NCBI GenBank assembly: GCA_021296375.1
Contig: JAGWAQ010000001.1
Span: forward strand, 1 to 40,668
Source of the DNA: Alphaproteobacteria bacterium
GTDB taxonomy: Bacteria; Pseudomonadota; Alphaproteobacteria; Puniceispirillales; UBA1172
DNA: 40,668 nucleotides
Direction: 5' to 3'
In this document: piece after piece, positions 6,908 to 14,874 of the stretch
Position numbering within the stretch: position 1 is the first letter of the stretch
Layout of the letters: each line of letters opens with the position of its first letter
Program-made: the position numbers and the translations under genes
The notes under the pieces: generated by a model
Told to the model about the DNA's origin: nothing
The model's input: the letters and a program-made list of their open reading frames with translations, nothing else
Databases searched by the model: none

Positions 6908-7428
6908 CAGCTGTTTTCCTTCATTCTTATATTATCTAACTTTTTATTTTTGCCGGATCGTTCAAGAAACTGTTGAAATTGAAGACGATATTTATTGCCG
7001 ACAGAATCATCCATAATGTATTTATTGTTAGAGTCGTTTGAAACGATGCTTTGAATGATTTTATCAATTTTGGCGCAATCCGGTTTTCCATCCTTAACAA
7101 TAACTTCATACAGAAAAGACACTGTTGATGACAGCATTTCAGATGTTGGTATTTTATGCGCCATCGTATAGGCATGCATCACTTTATTTATAAGATGTTC
7201 GAGAACTTTTGGGTCGATAATAAATTTTTCAAAATCATAATTTAAAAATGCCACGGCTGGGTTTATGCCCAGCTTTTCCGCGATCTCAATGAACTTATCT
7301 ATACCCGGTTGGTGGCCTTCAAATATCCCTCGGATTGATTGCCTGGGCATTTTGAATTTTTCTGCCGCCTGAATGGGTGATAGCCCTAACTCATCAAGAC
7401 GGTCTTTTAAAATTTTTTTATAGTCCAA
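6907..7428 (-). CDS. HTH regulator 1 (probable phage repressor)
   Basis: Residues 2-55 form an XRE-type helix-turn-helix (LSPIQAAEKFKMPRQSIRGIFEG). The remaining part aligns with the second HTH protein at 6115, including HKIPTSEM and a DCAKI/DCPKI segment. It is the first gene leftward of the divergent switch, the usual place for the lysogeny repressor. The start is a TTG (7428-7426) with AGG 7 nt upstream, and no better in-frame start is visible. A weak start would suit a low-level repressor. Its own operator is probably in the palindromic region 7491-7528. Confidence 0.8.
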   Translation of the reverse strand: MDYKKILKDRLDELGLSPIQAAEKFKMPRQSIRGIFEGHQPGIDKFIEIAEKLGINPAVAFLNYDFEKFIIDPKVLEHLINKVMHAYTMAHKIPTSEMLSSTVSFLYEVIVKDGKPDCAKIDKIIQSIVSNDSNNKYIMDDSVGNKYRLQFQQFLERSGKNKKLDNIRMKENS

Positions 7429-7469
7429 TGTTGAGCCTATGTTTTTTTAAGTAACGCATAGTTTCATTA

Positions 7470-7475
7470 ATTATA
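7470..7475 (-). promoter_or_regulatory. Leftward repressor promoter, -10
   Basis: On the minus strand a perfect TATAAT lies at 7475-7470, about 42 bp before the repressor's TTG. No convincing -35 lies 16-18 bp upstream, so the promoter may be weak or need help, for example repressor-assisted. This is the best leftward promoter in the switch region. Confidence 0.5.
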
Positions 7476-7490
7476 CTTTTAGTGGTGTTG

Positions 7491-7511
7491 CAAGTTTTTT
7501 TAAAAAAGTTG
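7491..7511. promoter_or_regulatory. Operator candidate, near-palindrome
   Basis: CAAGTTTTTT-T-AAAAAAGTTG is a near-perfect 21-bp dyad, with one mismatched pair (G/G at the fourth position of each arm). It lies between the divergent promoters of the repressor and the early operon. Dyads of this size fit XRE-type dimers. Confidence 0.45.
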
Positions 7512-7514
7512 TTT

Positions 7515-7528
7515 TTTTTGTACAAAAA
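7515..7528. promoter_or_regulatory. Operator candidate, 14-bp palindrome
   Basis: TTTTTGTACAAAAA is a perfect palindrome, immediately upstream of the rightward early gene. Its TTGTACAA core contains the GTACAA half that is repeated in the left-end array (132-169). This makes a common binding protein plausible, most likely one of the two HTH proteins. Confidence 0.5.
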
Positions 7529-7532
7529 GTTT

Positions 7533-7547
7533 GATAAATTATCCATC
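7533..7547 (+). promoter_or_regulatory. Early rightward promoter, leaderless start
   Basis: GATAAATTAT lies only about 8 nt before the ATG of the first early gene, and no ribosome site is present. If this is the -10 region, transcription would start at or next to the ATG, giving a leaderless message. The TTGTTT at 7509-7514 is a possible -35 and is overlapped by both palindromes, fitting repression by occlusion. Confidence 0.45.
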
Positions 7548-7787
7548 ATGAAAAATGACCTGATCACAATTTTTGAAATCTACGCTAGAGTTCGTCGATT
7601 CAAGCATTCGACGCTTGGCAAGAAAATCGCGCTGGCACCAGATTTTCACGCGCGGCTGAAAGTCGGGCGTGTGTCGATTCGCAAAGCCGAAGAGGTGATG
7701 CTGAAGCTGTCGGAAATCTGGCCCGAAGAAGTGCCTTGGCCGAAAGACATCCCTCGCCCGAAACCCCAAAACAAGGATGCCGCGTGA
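7548..7787 (+). CDS. Small early DNA-binding-type protein (Ner position)
   Basis: A 79-aa basic protein starting at the ATG at 7548. A central segment (LGKKIALAPDFHARLKVGRVSIRKAEEVM) looks like a short helical DNA-binding unit, and the tail is proline-rich (WPEEVPWPKDIPRPKP). It is the first gene of the early operon, opposite the repressor, where Mu places Ner and lambda-like phages place Cro. A role in turning off the repressor or the early promoter is therefore likely but not shown. The track start at 7482 lies upstream of the probable transcript start. Confidence 0.7.
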   Translation: MKNDLITIFEIYARVRRFKHSTLGKKIALAPDFHARLKVGRVSIRKAEEVMLKLSEIWPEEVPWPKDIPRPKPQNKDAA

Positions 7788-8035
7788 TGGATGCCCTCCT
7801 CAAAAAAAACGAAACGCCAACGGATGACTCCAAAAAAATCGTCGGCGCCACCAGCCTTTACGCTGCCATCGCGCGATGCACGGTGTGCGATTGGTGGATG
7901 GATAGTCAAACGGAGGCTCAGGCTGCGGCCATCAAACATTGTCAAGAGACCCACCACCGCGTCACTTTTGAAAGTGGCTACAGCTACATCATGGAAATTC
8001 CCTGGTGGAAAAAAAAGGACGAAGAGCATGGGTAA
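7787..8035 (+). CDS. Small putative zinc-binding protein, 82 aa
   Basis: The protein contains C-x2-C (CTVC) followed by an HCQETHH cluster about 18 residues later, a possible zinc finger of the C2H2 kind. The ATG at 7787 overlaps the preceding stop (TGATG), which marks it as the true start. The role is unknown; small zinc-finger proteins in the early region of Mu-like phages are often regulatory. Confidence 0.7.
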   Translation: MDALLKKNETPTDDSKKIVGATSLYAAIARCTVCDWWMDSQTEAQAAAIKHCQETHHRVTFESGYSYIMEIPWWKKKDEEHG

Positions 8036-8408
8036 AATCCACGCCGCCACCATCCAGAAATCGCCGCGGCTTCAGCGTCTGCTCGCCGCGCTTGGTGATG
8101 GCGGCTGGCACACCACCCGTGAGCTGATGCTGAAGGCCAACGTCATGGCCGTCGGCACTTGCGTTTCGGAGCTGCGGGACAACGGGTTGACCGTCGAGTG
8201 CCGGTGCCGCGGCAAGGACAGCGCGACAGGCGCGATGATTTACGAATACCGGATTTCAAATTTCGGCAAGGGAGAGATCACACGCCCTGTGACCAGCACG
8301 GGAGGGCAGGCGAACTCATGCGCCGCTGGGCCGGATGTAAAGCCCTCCCCCATTATGCCCGGGCATGGCCCGGGGTTGTTGCAGGGCATGGGGATTTATG
8401 ATGGCTGA
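8028..8408 (+). CDS. Winged-helix early protein, 126 aa
   Basis: The first 75 residues read as a helix-turn-helix/winged-helix domain of the kind often seen in phage early regions: LLAALGDGGWHTTRELM, then a recognition-type helix with VSELRDNG, then a beta wing (VECRCRGKDSATGAMIYEYRI). The C-terminal 45 residues are low-complexity. The start at 8028 overlaps the end of the preceding gene and has GAAGAG just before it. Likely a DNA-binding modulator; target unknown. Confidence 0.75.
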   Translation: MGKIHAATIQKSPRLQRLLAALGDGGWHTTRELMLKANVMAVGTCVSELRDNGLTVECRCRGKDSATGAMIYEYRISNFGKGEITRPVTSTGGQANSCAAGPDVKPSPIMPGHGPGLLQGMGIYDG

Positions 8409-8775
8409 GAGATGCATTATTTTCGGTGAGGAGCTGAGTGAGCTGGCGCGAGACGAACTGTTCAGCGCGCGGGATTACCATCTCGCCGTGCTGGATGACC
8501 CCGCCGCCCCGGCGCCGGTGCGCGAAGCCTCGCAGGCCTGGGTGCTGAAATACAACCATGCGCTGGCGCGGGATAACGACAGCTATGTTGATGAGCTTCG
8601 CGCCGGGCAGACCCGCGGCCAGACGCCGATTGTCTGGTGCGACGAGGGAGAGGTTCTGACGGAAGAATTGCCGCCATGTTCCACGGTATCACGCCCCAAA
8701 CCATCACGCCCCACGGTCTTAAGCCGGGTGATCGCGCATTTAAACCCAAACCCAAAAGCGGGGGGGCAAAAATGA
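8398..8775 (+). CDS. Unknown early protein, 125 aa
   Basis: Not recognised. The protein has an acidic helical N-terminal half (FGEELSELARDELFSARDYHLA) and a Pro/Arg-rich C terminus. GGGG lies 5 nt before the ATG at 8398; a second ATG at 8401 is also possible. The gene overlaps both neighbours. Confidence 0.7.
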   Translation: MMAERCIIFGEELSELARDELFSARDYHLAVLDDPAAPAPVREASQAWVLKYNHALARDNDSYVDELRAGQTRGQTPIVWCDEGEVLTEELPPCSTVSRPKPSRPTVLSRVIAHLNPNPKAGGQK

Positions 8776-9197
8776 CAGGCTTCGGGGCTTTTTTCAATCG
8801 ACCACTGCATGTGCACGAGCGTCAGGCGCGCCTGGGCAAGTTGCGGCGCCATGGCGGGGCGGCGGCGGAAGCCCCGCAACCTGACAACAAGGCTTATGCC
8901 GTGCGGCTGAAAACCGGCAGTTTTGACATCTTTATCGGCGTGTCGGCCAAAGCCCTGCTGCAGCGTTCGCACCAGGGCGCGGCGGGAATCGCGGTGACAA
9001 CCGCGCTGGCGATCAAGCAGCTGCGGGGGGAATGGCAGGGCATCCACAACGCTGATGTGGATGTGCGGCGGGTGCCGGAGCTGGACGGTCTGCTCTGCAA
9101 TGATCTCGATTACAATCACGAGGTGGCTTTCCGTGAAGGCATCGCCACCATCCCGCCGTCCACGCGCTGGGTTATGGATGACGAGGTGCTGGCATGA
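8772..9197 (+). CDS. Unknown early protein, 141 aa
   Basis: Not recognised. Residues 40-120 form a mixed alpha/beta domain with a hydrophobic core (KAYAVRLKTGSFDIFIGVSAK). The ATG at 8772 overlaps the previous stop as ATGA, and its own stop overlaps the ParB-like gene as ATGA. The tight coupling to ParB-like and transposase genes suggests a role in early replication or its control. Confidence 0.7.
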   Translation: MTGFGAFFNRPLHVHERQARLGKLRRHGGAAAEAPQPDNKAYAVRLKTGSFDIFIGVSAKALLQRSHQGAAGIAVTTALAIKQLRGEWQGIHNADVDVRRVPELDGLLCNDLDYNHEVAFREGIATIPPSTRWVMDDEVLA

Positions 9198-10162
9198 GCG
9201 GCAAGATAGAACAGATTGCCATCACCTCGATCGAGATCGGCACGCGGATCCGCGGGCTTGGCCGCCATCAGGTCGAGGTGCTGAAGGAAACGATTGCGCG
9301 GCAAGGGATATTGCAACCGGTGACGATCCGCCGTCAACGTGGAGGCAATCGGCCGTTCCGGCTGATTTCCGGCTGGCACCGCATCGCCGCGGCGGAAGCG
9401 CTGGGGCATCAGGAGGTGCCGGCGGTGGTGGCGGATGTTACGGCGGCGCAAGCAGGGCTGATGGAGGTTGACGAGAATCTCGGCCAGGGGCAGATGTTTC
9501 CGATTGACAAGGCGGCGCTGGTTGCGGCAAGGTTGAGCCACTGGCAGGCGATCCATCCTGCCCGTCGAGGCGGAGATCGCAAATCTGCCGAGGCAAGAAA
9601 ATCAAAAGTGCCATCATGGCACTTTGATATTCCTGAACAAAATCAAGGATTTACCTCTGATAAAAAAATCAGGGCGGCGGCGGAGCAGGTTGCCGCTGAT
9701 TTCGGCGAAGCGACGGCGGCGGCCGTAGGCCTATCCCGCCGTCATGTTTATCGACTACTCGCGATTCACCGGCGGCTTCGCCCAAATATTCACGAGCTGA
9801 TCTACTCCACCCCCCCCAAAATCTACACCTCCATTAACCAGCTGTATCGGTTGAGCAAGGAAACCCCTGATATTCAGGCGCTGGTGCTGGCGGCGTGCCG
9901 CGACAAACAGCTGACGACGGTGTCGGCGGGGGTGCGGGTGGCCATGGGCAGGGCGGTGCCGAGGCCCGACCCAATGATGCGGTTTGAGACCTTATGGGCG
10001 TCGATGACGCGCAAGCAACGCGCCAAGGTGCTGGCGCGGCTGAAGCCGGAGTTTCTGGAATGGGAGAAAAACCCCAATAAGGCGGGGCTTGAAGTGGTGG
10101 TGGATAATGACGCGCCGCTTGAGGATGACACGCCGCGTGATGATGACGGGGTGCAAGGATGA
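9194..10162 (+). CDS. ParB-like nuclease-domain protein
   Basis: Residues 5-95 match the ParB/Spo0J N-terminal domain, with RLISGWHRIAAAEALG (56-71) in place of the usual G-x-R-R box and QGILQPVTIRR before it. A helix-turn-helix follows around 180-200 (VGLSRRHVYRLLAIHRRL). Such proteins occur next to the transposase in Mu-like phages of Alphaproteobacteria. Known ParB proteins bind centromere-like DNA and use CTP; whether this one does so is unknown. It may bind phage DNA near the ends or act as an early regulator. It is coupled at both ends by ATGA overlaps. The acidic C-terminal tail is unusual for ParB. Confidence 0.8.
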   Translation: MSGKIEQIAITSIEIGTRIRGLGRHQVEVLKETIARQGILQPVTIRRQRGGNRPFRLISGWHRIAAAEALGHQEVPAVVADVTAAQAGLMEVDENLGQGQMFPIDKAALVAARLSHWQAIHPARRGGDRKSAEARKSKVPSWHFDIPEQNQGFTSDKKIRAAAEQVAADFGEATAAAVGLSRRHVYRLLAIHRRLRPNIHELIYSTPPKIYTSINQLYRLSKETPDIQALVLAACRDKQLTTVSAGVRVAMGRAVPRPDPMMRFETLWASMTRKQRAKVLARLKPEFLEWEKNPNKAGLEVVVDNDAPLEDDTPRDDDGVQG

Positions 10163-12000
10163 GCTGGATGAGCCTGAGCGAGATGCTGGCGCAACGCTGG
10201 CGCGGCTGGCCCCGCACCAGGGCGGGGGTCCGCGGCCGGTGCAAAACGCTCGGCTGGCCATCCCGCCAGCGCGGCAATAAAACGGAATTTAAATGCGATT
10301 TAACGTTGGTGCAAAAGCCGGTTAAGTCGTCATCAATGACCGCATCATCAATGGCCGCGCCGCTGGACCCGGCGGAACTGTGGCGGGGCTGGGAAGCGCG
10401 GGGTGAGCGTGACCGTGCGGTGAGCATGACGCGGGCTGACCTGCTTGACCTGCTGGATGAAATGCAGGCGCAGGGCGCGCCGCGAATGGCGGCACTGGAG
10501 GCGGTGGCGGCGCGCGGCGGTGTCAGCACGGCGAGTTTGCGCCGCTGGCGGAATCTGGTGGCCACCGTCCCGCGGGATTTATGGCCAGCGGTGCTGTTGC
10601 CTTGTCGCCGCGGGGGCCGCCCGCCGGAGATCACGACAGATCCTGCCGCCGTCGCCTTCATCAAATCTGATTATTTGCGGGCCTCGCAACCGAGCTGGTC
10701 GAGCTGCTATCAGCGGCTGATGCAGGTGGCGGAAACCCGCGGCTGGATCGTTGGCTTGCCGCGCACCCTGAAGCGGCAGGTGCTGGACAGCTTGCCGCAT
10801 GAGGTGGTGGTGGCGGCGCGCAAGGGCGAGGCTGAGCTGAAAACCATGTTTCCGCCGCAACGCCGCAAGCGCGCGCATCTCGGGGCCATGGGGGCCGTCA
10901 ACCTTGACGGCCATCTATGGGACGTGATGGTCGAGTGGGAGGACGGCACACGAAGCCGCCCGATGATGACCGCCGCCCAGGATGTCGGTTCCGGCAAGAT
11001 GCTGGCCTGGCGGCTGGCGCCGCAGGAAGACGCCTTGACGGTGCGCTTGATGCTGGCGGATATGTTCAAAAACCACGGGTTGCCGGAGAAAATTTACATG
11101 GATAACGGGCGGGCTTTTGCCGCCAAATCCATCAGCGGCGGGTCGGTCAATCGATTCCGCTTCAAATTCAAGCCCGAAGACCCCGTGGGAATCCTCAAGC
11201 TGCTGAATATCGAGGCGCATTTCACCAAGCCGTATTCCGGCCAGTCGAAGCCGATCGAGCGGGCGTTCCGGGATCTGGCGGATCATGTCGCCAAACACCC
11301 TGCCGCTGAAGGTGCTTATCTGGGCAACACCCCCGCCAATCGCCCCGACAAGGCGGGGCGTGCGGTGCCAATCGCGGAGTTCCGCAAGCTGGTCGATCAG
11401 GGCATGACCCTGCATAACGCCCGGCCGGGGCGGCAAACGGAAGCCTGCCGCGGGGTGCTGAGTTTCGATGACGCGTTTGCGGAGCTGGCGCGAGACATGC
11501 CGGTGCGGCGGGCGACGGCGGCGCAGTTGCGGCTGGCCTTGCTGGCGAGCCAGCCGGTGCGCGCCTCCCGCCAATCGGGGCTGATCGAGCTGATGGGCAA
11601 CCGGTATTGGTCGGGCTGGATGAATCAGGTGGCGGGGCAAAAAGTCGTGGTGCGGTTTGACCCTGAAGACCTCAAGCAGAATATCTATCTCTACAATCTT
11701 GAAGGCAAGTTCCTCGGCACGGCGGAGCTGTTCGCCGACGCCGGATTTGATGACATGGCGGCGGCAAAAGCCCATGAGAAAAAGCGGCGTCAGAAAACAA
11801 AATTGACGAGAGAGTTGCTGGATCTCGAACGGCGATTGTCCCCGCGCGAGGTGGCGGCGGCGATTCCTGATGTGGAATTGCCGAAGCCGGACAGCTGGCC
11901 GGTAGTCCGCATGACGCCATTGAATTTGCCGGAAGATGATGACGGCGACATCTCCGCCCGCGATCTGGCGGCGGGACTTGAAAAAATGGGAGGTCAGTAA
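10159..12000 (+). CDS. MuA-like DDE transposase
   Basis: This 613-aa protein has the domain order of MuA. An N-terminal winged-helix-like region (WRGWPRTRAGVRGRCKTLGWP) is followed by helical DNA-binding domains (about 85-230). The RNase-H-like core has the acidic triad D250 (NLDGHLWDV), D315 (IYMDNGRAF) and E367 (QSKPIERAF), with spacings close to MuA's D269-D336-E392. A C-terminal beta-barrel region follows (VVVRFDPEDLKQNIYLY), then a basic helical tail, the part that in MuA contacts MuB and ClpX. It would cut and join the phage ends at 104 and 40589. The start overlaps the ParB-like stop as ATGA. A CtrA-like site lies inside its first codons at 10289. Confidence 0.93.
   Translation: MSWMSLSEMLAQRWRGWPRTRAGVRGRCKTLGWPSRQRGNKTEFKCDLTLVQKPVKSSSMTASSMAAPLDPAELWRGWEARGERDRAVSMTRADLLDLLDEMQAQGAPRMAALEAVAARGGVSTASLRRWRNLVATVPRDLWPAVLLPCRRGGRPPEITTDPAAVAFIKSDYLRASQPSWSSCYQRLMQVAETRGWIVGLPRTLKRQVLDSLPHEVVVAARKGEAELKTMFPPQRRKRAHLGAMGAVNLDGHLWDVMVEWEDGTRSRPMMTAAQDVGSGKMLAWRLAPQEDALTVRLMLADMFKNHGLPEKIYMDNGRAFAAKSISGGSVNRFRFKFKPEDPVGILKLLNIEAHFTKPYSGQSKPIERAFRDLADHVAKHPAAEGAYLGNTPANRPDKAGRAVPIAEFRKLVDQGMTLHNARPGRQTEACRGVLSFDDAFAELARDMPVRRATAAQLRLALLASQPVRASRQSGLIELMGNRYWSGWMNQVAGQKVVVRFDPEDLKQNIYLYNLEGKFLGTAELFADAGFDDMAAAKAHEKKRRQKTKLTRELLDLERRLSPREVAAAIPDVELPKPDSWPVVRMTPLNLPEDDDGDISARDLAAGLEKMGGQ
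10289..10303. promoter_or_regulatory. CtrA-like TTAA-N7-TTAAC in transposase gene
   Basis: TTAA-ATGCGAT-TTAAC fits the CtrA consensus exactly and lies 130 bp inside the transposase gene, in a GC-rich setting where such a sequence is unexpected. If bound, it could act as a roadblock or mark an internal promoter. It encodes part of EFKCDLTL, so constraint by coding is a possible alternative. Confidence 0.4.
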
Positions 12001-12978
12001 ATGACACAAAGTGCAGAAAAAAGTGCAGAACAGACAATCATCACCCGCAATGACGCGATCATCGATGCCGTCAAAAAGCAGATGGCGGCGGAGAAAACCT
12101 CGCAAGCGGATCTGGCGCGGGTGCTGGGGGTGTCCACCACCCTGATCAATCAGGTGCTGAAGGGAATTTACAAGGGCGACCTTGGCTCGATCCTGCTCAA
12201 GCTTGAGCAATGGAGCGCCGATCGCCGTGACGCGGCAGAGGCGCGGGCGCAGGCGGTGACGGCGCCGGATTTTATGGAAACGCCGACGGCGGTGGAGTTC
12301 ATGACGGCCCTGTCCGTCAGCCAGCAGCTGAAGAAATACATAATCATCACCGGCGCGCCGGGGGTGGGGAAGACCATGGCGGCGCGGGAATATTTCCGGC
12401 GCCACAGTGCCGTCACCATGGTGACGCTGTCGCCGGTGGTGAGCCGCCCGCTGAGCCTGCTCCAGCATCTTTCTGACGAGCTGAACATTTCAACCAGGGT
12501 GCAATCGCGGATGACCCGCAACCTGATCGACTATTGGAACGCTCGCCCCGGCGGCATGCTGATTGTTGATGAGGCGCAGCACCTCAGCACTCAGGCGCTG
12601 GATGAGCTGCGCTCGATCCATGATCAAAGCGCCGTCGGGATTGCCCTGCTGGGCAACGAGAATCTGATCGAGCGCCTAACTGGTGACAACACGGCGGTTG
12701 AATTTGGCCAGCTGCGGTCACGCTTCAGCATCCGCGTGCGGCGCCGCACGCCAATGCCGCAGGACATTGAGATGATGCTCAATGCCTGGGCGATCAGCTC
12801 AAAAGAAATGCGGGTGTTCCTCGTCAAGGTGGCCAGCAAGCTCGGGCATCTGCGAACCCTCAATAACGTGCTGGAAATGGCGGTCGCCCTTGCCCAAGGC
12901 AAGCAGGCGGCGCTTGAGCTGAAGCATCTGAAACAGGCCTATGTTTATCAATCGGGCCATCAACTCGAAGGAGCATAA
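12001..12978 (+). CDS. MuB-like AAA ATPase, target selection
   Basis: The protein has a short N-terminal helix-turn-helix (TSQADLARVLGVSTTLINQVLKG, about 33-55), then an AAA+ core with Walker A GAPGVGKT (118-125) and Walker B LIVDEAQ (187-193). This order, HTH followed by ATPase, is that of MuB, the DNA-binding ATPase that captures target DNA and activates the transposase. At 325 aa it is close to the size of MuB. The start is ATG 12001, directly after the transposase stop, with GGGAGG 8 nt upstream. Confidence 0.92.
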   Translation: MTQSAEKSAEQTIITRNDAIIDAVKKQMAAEKTSQADLARVLGVSTTLINQVLKGIYKGDLGSILLKLEQWSADRRDAAEARAQAVTAPDFMETPTAVEFMTALSVSQQLKKYIIITGAPGVGKTMAAREYFRRHSAVTMVTLSPVVSRPLSLLQHLSDELNISTRVQSRMTRNLIDYWNARPGGMLIVDEAQHLSTQALDELRSIHDQSAVGIALLGNENLIERLTGDNTAVEFGQLRSRFSIRVRRRTPMPQDIEMMLNAWAISSKEMRVFLVKVASKLGHLRTLNNVLEMAVALAQGKQAALELKHLKQAYVYQSGHQLEGA

Positions 12979-12979
12979 G

Positions 12980-13684
12980 ATGACCAATCCTGAAATGAAT
13001 TCTATCGGCAATAATGAAGAGGTGTATGTCAAAAACGCCAAGGGTCACCTTGTGCCGGAGACGTCGGTCAAGCCCGCCGACCGGCTGATTGACCAGGCGG
13101 TCAAGACGATCTTTGATCAGTATGCGATTCCCCTCAATGCGGAAATCGCGCGGTTCCGCGGCCATTGCATTGATGACATTGCGACATTGCAGAACCTTCT
13201 GCGTGAGGATTACGGAATCAAAAAAGGCGGGGTCAAGGGCAATGTGACGCTGATGAGTTACGACGGTTGCCGCAAGATCGAGCTGCAGCAGGCGCAACAC
13301 ATGACCTTCGACACCCGCATTCAGATCGCCAAGGAGCTGATCGACGAGTGCCTGACGGAATGGGCTGATGCCGGCACCCATGTCAACATCAAGACGATCA
13401 TCATGGACGCGTTTGAAGTCAATCAGCAGGGCAAGATGAGCCGCGAAAAGCTGCTCGGCCTGCGCCGCCACAATTTCGACCACCCCAAGTGGCAGACGGC
13501 GATGACGGCGATTGCCGACAGCATCACTTTCACGGGCAAGAAAGCCTATGTGCGGTTCTACCACCGCCCCGATTGCCATGCCCCCTGGGAAGCCCTGACG
13601 ATTGATATTGCCAGCGCGGCGGATGTCACCAGCCCCGACGAGGTTGATGATGCAGATGAGGATGAGGTTGCTGATGACCGCTGA
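12980..13684 (+). CDS. DUF3164 early protein
   Basis: The translation fits DUF3164, a family often found after the B gene in Mu-like phages. Features include NAKGHLVPETSVKPADRL near the N terminus and a conserved central region (DYGIKKGGVKGNVTLMSYDG). The function is unknown. The ATG at 12980 has AAGGAG 6 nt upstream; the track start at 12941 is inside the B gene. The C-terminal 20 residues are acidic (DEVDDADEDEVADD). Confidence 0.8.
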   Translation: MTNPEMNSIGNNEEVYVKNAKGHLVPETSVKPADRLIDQAVKTIFDQYAIPLNAEIARFRGHCIDDIATLQNLLREDYGIKKGGVKGNVTLMSYDGCRKIELQQAQHMTFDTRIQIAKELIDECLTEWADAGTHVNIKTIIMDAFEVNQQGKMSREKLLGLRRHNFDHPKWQTAMTAIADSITFTGKKAYVRFYHRPDCHAPWEALTIDIASAADVTSPDEVDDADEDEVADDR

Positions 13685-14453
13685 GATCGCCCCCATTCAC
13701 ACCCCGCAGAAAAGCTGGCTCAAAAAAAAGCTCATGCTGATGGGCAGGGTTCATCAGGCCGCCAAGACCTTCGGCCTGGATGACGACACCCGGCGGGATC
13801 TGATGGCGCGGGTGACGGGGGAGAGGTCCACCAAAAACATGAACCCGGGTCAGCTGGCGGCGGTGCTCGATGAGATCAACCGCATTTACCAGCCGGATCA
13901 TCCCGGGGTGCACTCGCGCTTTCCTGAAGAGAAAAAAGCGCGGGCCTTGTGGCATTCCGCCTATTACCTCGGCCTGATCGAGGATGACGGGATGCGGGCG
14001 TTCAACCGTTTTGTCACGCGCCAGACCGGGTGTCGCGACCGGCGGATGGTGCGCGGCGACTGGGACAAGGTGATCGAGGCGCTGAAGGTGATGCTGGAGC
14101 GTGACGGCGGCGTCAATTGGGCGCGGCACAAACTTGATATTGAGCCGGGCAACAAGAAGCGTTGCCCGCGGGCGGCGGTCATCCTCGCCCAATGGCGGGA
14201 GCTGGCGGAATACGCCATGGTGCCGCGCGGCAATGCCGCCATCCTTATGGCGTTCATCCAGAAAAAATACCAGCTGGCCAAGCCGCTTTCGCCTGATCAA
14301 CTGCCGGCGGAGCTGCAGGACACCATCATCCGCTATTTTGGCAAAATTCTGCGTGAGTGCCAGCGCGGCCCCGATCCAGCTGGCGGCCCCGATCCGGCTG
14401 GCGGGGGCGGCCATGACGGCGGGGGCAATGACGGAGGCGGCAATGCAGCCTGA
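13674..14453 (+). CDS. GemA/gp16 family regulator (DUF1018)
   Basis: The protein matches the Mu gp16/GemA family, with the typical KLMLMGRVHQAAKTFGLDD start and a MNPGQLAAVLDEI segment. In Mu, GemA affects host gyrase and gene expression; the biochemical activity is not settled. The C terminus is a Gly/Asp-rich low-complexity tail with GGPDPAGGPDPAGG repeats. The start at 13674 overlaps the DUF3164 stop region. Confidence 0.8.
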   Translation: MTAEIAPIHTPQKSWLKKKLMLMGRVHQAAKTFGLDDDTRRDLMARVTGERSTKNMNPGQLAAVLDEINRIYQPDHPGVHSRFPEEKKARALWHSAYYLGLIEDDGMRAFNRFVTRQTGCRDRRMVRGDWDKVIEALKVMLERDGGVNWARHKLDIEPGNKKRCPRAAVILAQWRELAEYAMVPRGNAAILMAFIQKKYQLAKPLSPDQLPAELQDTIIRYFGKILRECQRGPDPAGGPDPAGGGGHDGGGNDGGGNAA

Positions 14454-14874
14454 CATAGCCCCTGTTTCCGCCCCTGTTTCAGGCAGATATATCCGCCCTC
14501 ATCTGCCGCATCCGCTCGGTATCATCGCGCAACACACCTCATTTGAAACGGCGCTGCGGGTGGCGGAAGTGCTGGGCGGCCGCCGGGTGCGCATCCCCGA
14601 CAATCACCACAAGCTGACCCTGACGACAGAAGGGGTGGTGCTGGCGCGGCTTGTTGGCGCGGCGGCGGCGGCGATTTGTGATGATGTTCATGCCAGCGCG
14701 AACCGATCCCGCGGGCTGGGCTGCACCTGGGAGATCCCCCACGCGCCGGAAGCCTGGGCCATCGCCCTGATCGAAGACGGGGTATCGATCCCTGAAGTCG
14801 CGCACCGACTGAAGAAATCGCAACGGGCGGTGCGGGATTACATCAATCGTCACCGAAAGGAGGGCGCGTCATGA
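14443..14874 (+). CDS. Mor-like transcription activator (putative)
   Basis: Two regions resemble the Mor/C family of Mu. One is LRVAEVLGGRRVRIPDN (about 35-50), like the GG-x-x-[IV]-x-[IV]-P strand of Mor. The other is a C-terminal helix-turn-helix, ALIEDGVSIPEVAHRLKKSQ, ending with RAVRDYINRHR. Mor and C turn on middle and late genes by binding an inverted repeat just upstream of a poor -35. Three such elements are present in this window, so this gene is the best candidate activator. GGAGG lies 6 nt before the ATG at 14443; earlier in-frame ATGs at 14413 and 14428 lack such a site. It is divergent enough that a profile search is needed to confirm the family. Confidence 0.55.
   Translation: MQPDIAPVSAPVSGRYIRPHLPHPLGIIAQHTSFETALRVAEVLGGRRVRIPDNHHKLTLTTEGVVLARLVGAAAAAICDDVHASANRSRGLGCTWEIPHAPEAWAIALIEDGVSIPEVAHRLKKSQRAVRDYINRHRKEGAS

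Noticed and set aside
10915-12468. Minus-strand ORF of 517 aa
   Set aside because: It lies opposite the transposase and MuB genes; GC-rich coding gives long open shadows. No ribosome site or recognisable motif.
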